From positions 5,925-69,924 of the forward strand of contig CALRTB020000017.1 in assembly GCA_943371005.1 (NCBI GenBank): 64,000 nucleotides of DNA, given 5' to 3'. The notes under the pieces were generated by a model. That model had not been told where the DNA came from. It saw only the letters and a list, made by a program, of their open reading frames with translations, and searched no databases. The position numbers and the translations under genes are program-made. Of this stretch, positions 60,570 to 64,000 are shown in pieces. The first letter of the stretch is position 1, and each line of letters opens with the position of its first letter. The stretch is from MRBY01 sp943371005 (GTDB lineage: Bacteria > Cyanobacteriota > Cyanobacteriia > Cyanobacteriales > MRBY01).

Positions 60570-61706
60570 TTATGGTTTGCAGTCAATCCTAGCATGAGTT
60601 GGTTCGGGTTCTAGCCATTCGCCGAATTCTTCCACGAAGCGATCGCCAAGGATTGATTCACGAATTCTCACGGTAAATTGAATCAATTCTGTAACGTTAT
60701 GTAAAGAAAGTAGCATGTAGGCTAACATTTCTTTCGCCTTAATTAAATGGTGCAAATAGGCCCGCGTAAAATTCTGGCATGTATAACAAGGGCAACTTTC
60801 ATCCAGGGGGCGAAAATCTTCTTTAAATTGAGCATTTTTTAAATTCCAGCGATCGCCTTGTACCAGAGCTGCACCATGGCGACCCAACCGCGTGGGAATC
60901 ACACAATCAAACACATCAATCCCAGCGGCGATCGCCTGGGCCATTTCCCGGTAGGTGCCCACCCCCATCAAATAACGGATCTTATTTTTCGGGAGGAGCG
61001 GCGCTGTATGCTGCACCACTTTGCGAATATTTTCTGGCGATTCCCCCACACTGACCCCCCCAATGGCATAGCCTGGTAGGTCTAATTTCGTTAAATCTGC
61101 CACCGCTTGGGAGCGTAAATCCAAGAAAATGCCCCCCTGGACAATCCCAAATAACGCCTGATCCTCCCGTTCATGGGCCACAATACAGCGCTCGAGCCAA
61201 CGATAGGTTCGGGCCGTTGCCGCTGCCACTGCCTCCCGACCGGCATCCCCCGGCGGACATTCATCAAAGGCCATGATCACATCGGCTCCCAGGGCATTTT
61301 GAATCTGAATCGACCGCTCTGGGGTCATGTCAATTAAGCGTCCATCCTTCGGCGACCGGAAGACCACCCCGTCCTCACGAATCTTGCGCATTTCACTGAG
61401 ACTAAAGACCTGGAATCCCCCAGAATCCGTAAGGATTGGCCCATCCCAAGCCATAAACCGATGGAGTCCCCCGGCTTTCTGGACAATCTCCTCCCCTGGT
61501 TGCAAATGGAGGTGATAAGTATTCGACAAGACCATCTGGGCCTGGGCCTGGACTAAATGATCCGGCGTGATGCCTTTCACATTCGCAAGGGTGCCCACGG
61601 GCATAAATCGGGGCGTTTCCACCATTCCGTGGGGCGTATGAAACACGCCGACCCGGGCATTTGTATGGCAACATTCCTTATGCAGCGAAAAATGAAAATG
61701 GCTCAC
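60570..61706 (-). CDS. tgt: tRNA-guanine transglycosylase
   Basis: Exchanges G34 for preQ1 in tRNAs with GUN anticodons. 378 residues from GTG 61706 ('SHFHFSLHKECCHTNARVG'), preceded by GGAAAG. Motifs 'LTDSGGFQVFSLSEMRKI' (catalytic Asp), 'DVIMAFDECPPGD', 'GGVSVGE', 'DCVIPTRLGRHGAAL' and Zn ligands 'CPCYTCQNFTRAYLHHLI'. A TTG at 61730 falls inside a terminator stem-loop, so it is rejected. psbK follows 26 nt downstream. Confidence 0.95.
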   Translation of the reverse strand: MSHFHFSLHKECCHTNARVGVFHTPHGMVETPRFMPVGTLANVKGITPDHLVQAQAQMVLSNTYHLHLQPGEEIVQKAGGLHRFMAWDGPILTDSGGFQVFSLSEMRKIREDGVVFRSPKDGRLIDMTPERSIQIQNALGADVIMAFDECPPGDAGREAVAAATARTYRWLERCIVAHEREDQALFGIVQGGIFLDLRSQAVADLTKLDLPGYAIGGVSVGESPENIRKVVQHTAPLLPKNKIRYLMGVGTYREMAQAIAAGIDVFDCVIPTRLGRHGAALVQGDRWNLKNAQFKEDFRPLDESCPCYTCQNFTRAYLHHLIKAKEMLAYMLLSLHNVTELIQFTVRIRESILGDRFVEEFGEWLEPEPTHARIDCKP

Positions 61707-61727
61707 AGATGACTTTCCGATGATCAA

Positions 61728-61758
61728 CAAAAAATAAAAACGGAGGCCGAAGCCCCCG
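61728..61758 (-). terminator. Rho-independent terminator with TTCG loop, just upstream of tgt
   Basis: On the minus strand CGGGGGC-TTCG-GCCTCCG (61741-61758) is followed by TTTTTATTTTTT. It ends the 61788-62165 gene, only 21 nt before the tgt start. Confidence 0.9.
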
Positions 61759-61787
61759 CTTATTCTACCGAGTTCAGGAAACAGAAC

Positions 61788-62165
61788 CTAGAAATTAAAA
61801 TTTTCATCGTCATCCAGATGGACATCCCAGCGGGCCGATAAAACCTGAGTCACCATTTCTTCTAGGGTGCTTTCGGGGACTGCCTTCGGGTTAAAAGGAT
61901 TGGCATGGGGATTTTCTGCTACTTCCAAACGTAAAACGCGATTGTCCTGCACAAGCTCAAAATAAGTCTTACCCGCTTCAGCCTGTTTAAGGGCAAGGTA
62001 ATCGAAGCTGTGCAAATTCAAATATAAAGACTGGTTAACCACTAAAGTGGCCTGTTGTTCGTCATCAAAAACTTCCACAATCCAACCTTCGCCCTGTTTT
62101 TTGACTTCGCCATCAAGGTAATGGGAATAGCGGACCCACGCGAGATCTTGGAGCAGACGTTTCAT
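61788..62165 (-). CDS. Conserved cyanobacterial hypothetical protein
   Basis: 125 residues from ATG 62165 (MKRLLQDLAWVRYSHY); in-frame upstream codons to 62243 look non-coding. The start lies inside the 5' region with no strong SD. Acidic C-terminus (DDDENFNF). Beta-rich, no TM; 'VFDDEQQATLVVNQSLYLNLHSFDYLAL' is its most distinctive stretch. Function unknown. Confidence 0.7.
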   Translation of the reverse strand: MKRLLQDLAWVRYSHYLDGEVKKQGEGWIVEVFDDEQQATLVVNQSLYLNLHSFDYLALKQAEAGKTYFELVQDNRVLRLEVAENPHANPFNPKAVPESTLEEMVTQVLSARWDVHLDDDENFNF

Positions 62166-62546
62166 GTCACATTTGTTGACAAGAATACCGGTAGAGACCA
62201 CGCAAGGAGCGGGCAAGGAAGTGGGATGACATTGATGACTCATGGGAATTGACTAAGGGTAAACAAAAAATATGACAGACTGAAGGTAAATCATCCATAA
62301 CACTGCTGAGACATGACAAGCAAACGAGCGCCATCACATTAGGATGAGCTTATGCGATTGTCATTTTACTTGTACAAAAGCTAGCACCCAAGGGCAAAGA
62401 CTGTGGTGTTACAGTATTGTCTTGGTGTTATGGCGGAGGATGTTTATTAACGGTTTCCAATGCCTCGCCATAATCTTAACTTAAGGTTTGAATTTTGACA
62501 TCTGAAAACCTGCAATCCATCTAATTTCAATCATCTCAATCGGCTT
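62166..62546. promoter_or_regulatory. Divergent region upstream of cobS, 381 nt
   Basis: Contains both promoters and an imperfect stem: TTATGGCGGAGG (62428-62439) with CCTCGCCATAA (62463-62473) around a 23-nt loop, about 75 nt before cobS. Direct repeats TGGTGTTA occur near 62404 and 62423. No B12-box motif GCCACTG, so I do not call a cobalamin riboswitch. Confidence 0.4.
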
Positions 62547-63335
62547 ATGGTTCATTTTTTATCAGGTTTGGTGCAGCTATGGCGATCGCTCTTGGGGGCG
62601 ATTCTTTTTTATACGATGTTACCGCTGCCCAAGGGAGTGAAACCTAGCTTTAGCCGCATTGCCCGCTGGTGTCCTTGGGTTGGTTTAATGATTGGAGGAA
62701 TACTACAGGGAGTGTTTTGGGGCTTAGACAGTTTAAATGTTTCCTCGTTACTCAGGAGTGCGATTTTAATTGCCCTTTGGTTGGGTCTTACGGGGGGCTT
62801 ACATTTAGATGGGGCGATGGATACAGCCGATGGTCTAGCGGTGACAGAACCACAACGTCGTTTGACAGTGATGGCCGATAGCGTCTCTGGGGCATTTGGG
62901 GTGATGACCGGGATCTTAATTGTGTTGCTCAAGGTCACGGCCCTCGAAAGTTTCGGGTTAGAGACTGGGTATTTTTTGGTGGTGATACCGGCTTGGGGGC
63001 GTTGGTCTCAGGTGGTGGCGATCGCCTTTTATCCCTATCTAAAAGCCGAAGGCAAAGGGGCATTCCACAAACAGCAGTTCCAGTTATATCCAGATTTGTG
63101 CTGGAGTATCTGCCCTATGTTTTTGTTTTTACTCTTGAGTTATTTTGTCCTGCCGCTTAGCCAATGGTTGAGTATTTTACTCGGCAGTCTTTGGTTTATG
63201 GCAGTGGCGATCGCCGTCAGTGCTTGGTTTGGCCAGAAATTTCAGGGCCATACAGGCGATACCTACGGTGCCACTGTGGAATGGACCGAAGTCGCCTGTC
63301 TCATTAGCACTGCTTTATTCACGAATGGGTTGTAG
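62547..63335 (+). CDS. cobS: Adenosylcobinamide-GDP ribazoletransferase
   Basis: 262 residues, six or seven TM helices. The active site is 'GGLHLDGAMDTADGL' with the catalytic Asp cluster, plus 'MADSVSGAFGVMTGILIVLLK' and 'GHTGDTYGA', all typical of CobS. Condenses adenosylcobinamide-GDP with alpha-ribazole (or adenine-type base for pseudocobalamin) at the membrane, the last step of cobamide synthesis. The 3' end overlaps the convergent gene by 21 nt. Confidence 0.95.
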   Translation: MVHFLSGLVQLWRSLLGAILFYTMLPLPKGVKPSFSRIARWCPWVGLMIGGILQGVFWGLDSLNVSSLLRSAILIALWLGLTGGLHLDGAMDTADGLAVTEPQRRLTVMADSVSGAFGVMTGILIVLLKVTALESFGLETGYFLVVIPAWGRWSQVVAIAFYPYLKAEGKGAFHKQQFQLYPDLCWSICPMFLFLLLSYFVLPLSQWLSILLGSLWFMAVAIAVSAWFGQKFQGHTGDTYGATVEWTEVACLISTALFTNGL

Positions 63336-63752
63336 GCGCGTTACCTTGAGCGAAAAATCACCATTGCCTGTTTCCCCAAAGGCCCGTACCCGCACAATGT
63401 AGCGTCCCGTTTCATTGATTCGCACGAATAGTAATGAATTCGTTGAACCATCAGCGGCATCGTCATTTTCGGCAATCGTTGAACCATCCGCTGCCAGTAG
63501 CAACACAATCGTATCAAAGTCATCCGAAAGCAAATCAATGGCGACTTGATCACCCTCCTGGAGGATAATCGCATAATCCCTGGCAAATCCCCCTTCCCCA
63601 GTGGGGATATCCTGATCCGAAAGCCGCTGATTAATCTCCTGACCAGAGCGAATTCCAAGGGGTCGATACATCATCTCGTTGGCGATCGCTTGATTTGTCT
63701 GCCCTAAAATACTAAACAATCCGAATATACAACCCCAGTAAATCCGATTCAT
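63315..63752 (-). CDS. Secreted PPC-domain protein
   Basis: 145 residues. Signal peptide to about residue 25 ('IYWGCIFGLFSILGQTNQAIA'). The mature part is a bacterial pre-peptidase C-terminal (PPC) beta-sandwich: 'YAIILQEGDQVAIDLLSDDFDTIVLLLAADGSTIAENDD' and 'GRYIVRVRAFGETGNGDFSLKV'. PPC domains are usually appended to secreted peptidases; here it stands alone. Its role is unknown. Overlaps cobS by 21 nt. Confidence 0.85.
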   Translation of the reverse strand: MNRIYWGCIFGLFSILGQTNQAIANEMMYRPLGIRSGQEINQRLSDQDIPTGEGGFARDYAIILQEGDQVAIDLLSDDFDTIVLLLAADGSTIAENDDAADGSTNSLLFVRINETGRYIVRVRAFGETGNGDFSLKVTRLQPIRE

Positions 63753-63831
63753 TCAAATACCTATCAATTTATTGACTTACTCTTCATACTCTACAACACT
63801 ACCCAACGAAGCAATGCCGCTTTACTTACGA

Positions 63832-63874
63832 AGAAAAAATAAAGCTCTCAGACTGCATGTGAGTTGAGAGCTTT
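63832..63874 (-). terminator. rRNA operon terminator
   Basis: A perfect 10-bp stem AAAGCTCTCA/TGAGAGCTTT (63865-63874 with 63841-63850) on the minus strand, 14-nt loop, then ATTTTTT. It follows the 5S rRNA. Confidence 0.85.
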
Positions 63875-63929
63875 GATTAGTATATAGAGTTGAAGAATAA
63901 AATATTCAGTTTTTCATAAGAGAGAGAAG

Positions 63930-64000
63930 CTTGGCATTGAGCTATTTTCCCGGTAGGCTACCCCACAGGTATCGTCGCCGCTATAGCGTTTCACATCTGA
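63930..64000 (-). rRNA. rrf: 5S rRNA, 3' part (runs off the right edge)
   Basis: The reverse complement reads CTCAGATGTGAAACGCTATA then 'GCGGCGACGATACCTGTGGGGTAGCCTACCGGGAAAATAGCTCAATGCCAAGC', the 3' 70 nt of a cyanobacterial 5S rRNA (conserved TCAGATGTGAAACG and AAAATAGCTC). The 5' end and the 23S/16S genes would be to the right. A terminator follows at 63832-63874. Confidence 0.93.

Noticed and set aside
61706..61730. TTG at 61730 as the tgt start
   Set aside because: It falls on the T-run side of a terminator, and the GTG at 61706 has a good SD and matches the conserved N-terminus.
62166..62546. Cobalamin riboswitch before cobS
   Set aside because: No B12-box (GCCACTG) or matching core was found; only an imperfect hairpin is present.
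1..64000. Very frequent GCGATCGC octamers, which might suggest a CRISPR-like repeat array
   Set aside because: They are dispersed HIP1 sites of cyanobacterial genomes, mostly inside genes and without regular spacing. No CRISPR array or cas gene was seen.

Overview
The window comes from a unicellular cyanobacterium of the Synechococcus sp. PCC 7002 (Picosynechococcus) type. The evidence is the very frequent HIP1 octamer GCGATCGC, cyanobacterial genes (psbK, ndhC-ndhK-ndhJ, MPBQ/MSBQ methyltransferase, complex C cofactor assembly factor, CpeS/CpcS-type bilin lyase, Delta12 desaturase, tRNA-Glu), and the adjacent 2-oxoglutarate decarboxylase and succinic semialdehyde dehydrogenase genes, a pair I know from PCC 7002. 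Nearly all of the window is chromosomal housekeeping DNA. The only clear mobile element is a solo TnpB gene.

Layout. 1-5.9 kb: partial TldE/PmbA-type gene, prs with an upstream mini-ORF, bioD overlapping an ECF-type ATPase tail to tail, a complex C assembly factor and a lumenal pentapeptide-repeat protein. 6.2-11 kb: a signalling block of FHA-zinc-ribbon protein, FHA-flavoprotein fusion, 4-TM protein and a transmembrane Ser/Thr kinase with a DUF4189-like outer domain. 11-20 kb: S9 peptidase, TnpB, GST, MscS channel, MPBQ/MSBQ methyltransferase, tRNA-Glu, mutY, YchJ-like protein. 20-29 kb: two sensor kinases, an NDH-SelD fusion and a membrane-anchored TPR/ligand-binding protein. 30-36 kb: ndhCKJ, a secreted protein, GNAT, a receiver-like protein and an Amt transporter. 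36-44 kb: desA, split UPF0016 manganese exchanger halves, M20 amidohydrolase, double cupin, CBS-EAL, VWA, S4 and dienelactone hydrolase genes. 44-50 kb: LysM/M23 peptidase with an apparent N-terminal frameshift, trmL, gshA, a 46-residue protein, cobA. 50-57 kb: 2-OGDC/SSADH, bilin lyase, small protein, APH/AAA fusion, ald. 57-64 kb: tyrosine recombinase with a dif-like site, membrane protein, GST, psbK-tgt, cobS, a PPC-domain protein and the 3' end of a 5S rRNA at the right edge.

Connections between genes. 2-OGDC and SSADH together bypass the missing 2-oxoglutarate dehydrogenase and close the TCA cycle. CobA (precorrin branch) and CobS (last steps of cobalamin synthesis) both serve tetrapyrrole metabolism. 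tRNA-Glu supplies both translation and tetrapyrrole synthesis. NdhCKJ form part of NDH-1. A four-CBS sensory module occurs twice, once on a histidine kinase and once on an EAL phosphodiesterase.

Most worth following up: the FHA/flavoprotein/kinase block, the dif-like 12-6-12 site beside the recombinase gene, the -1 frameshift geometry (T TTC CCA followed by TAA) before the LysM/M23 peptidase, and the 21-codon mini-ORF coupled by GTGA to prs. All assignments come from reading the sequence. No database search was run.
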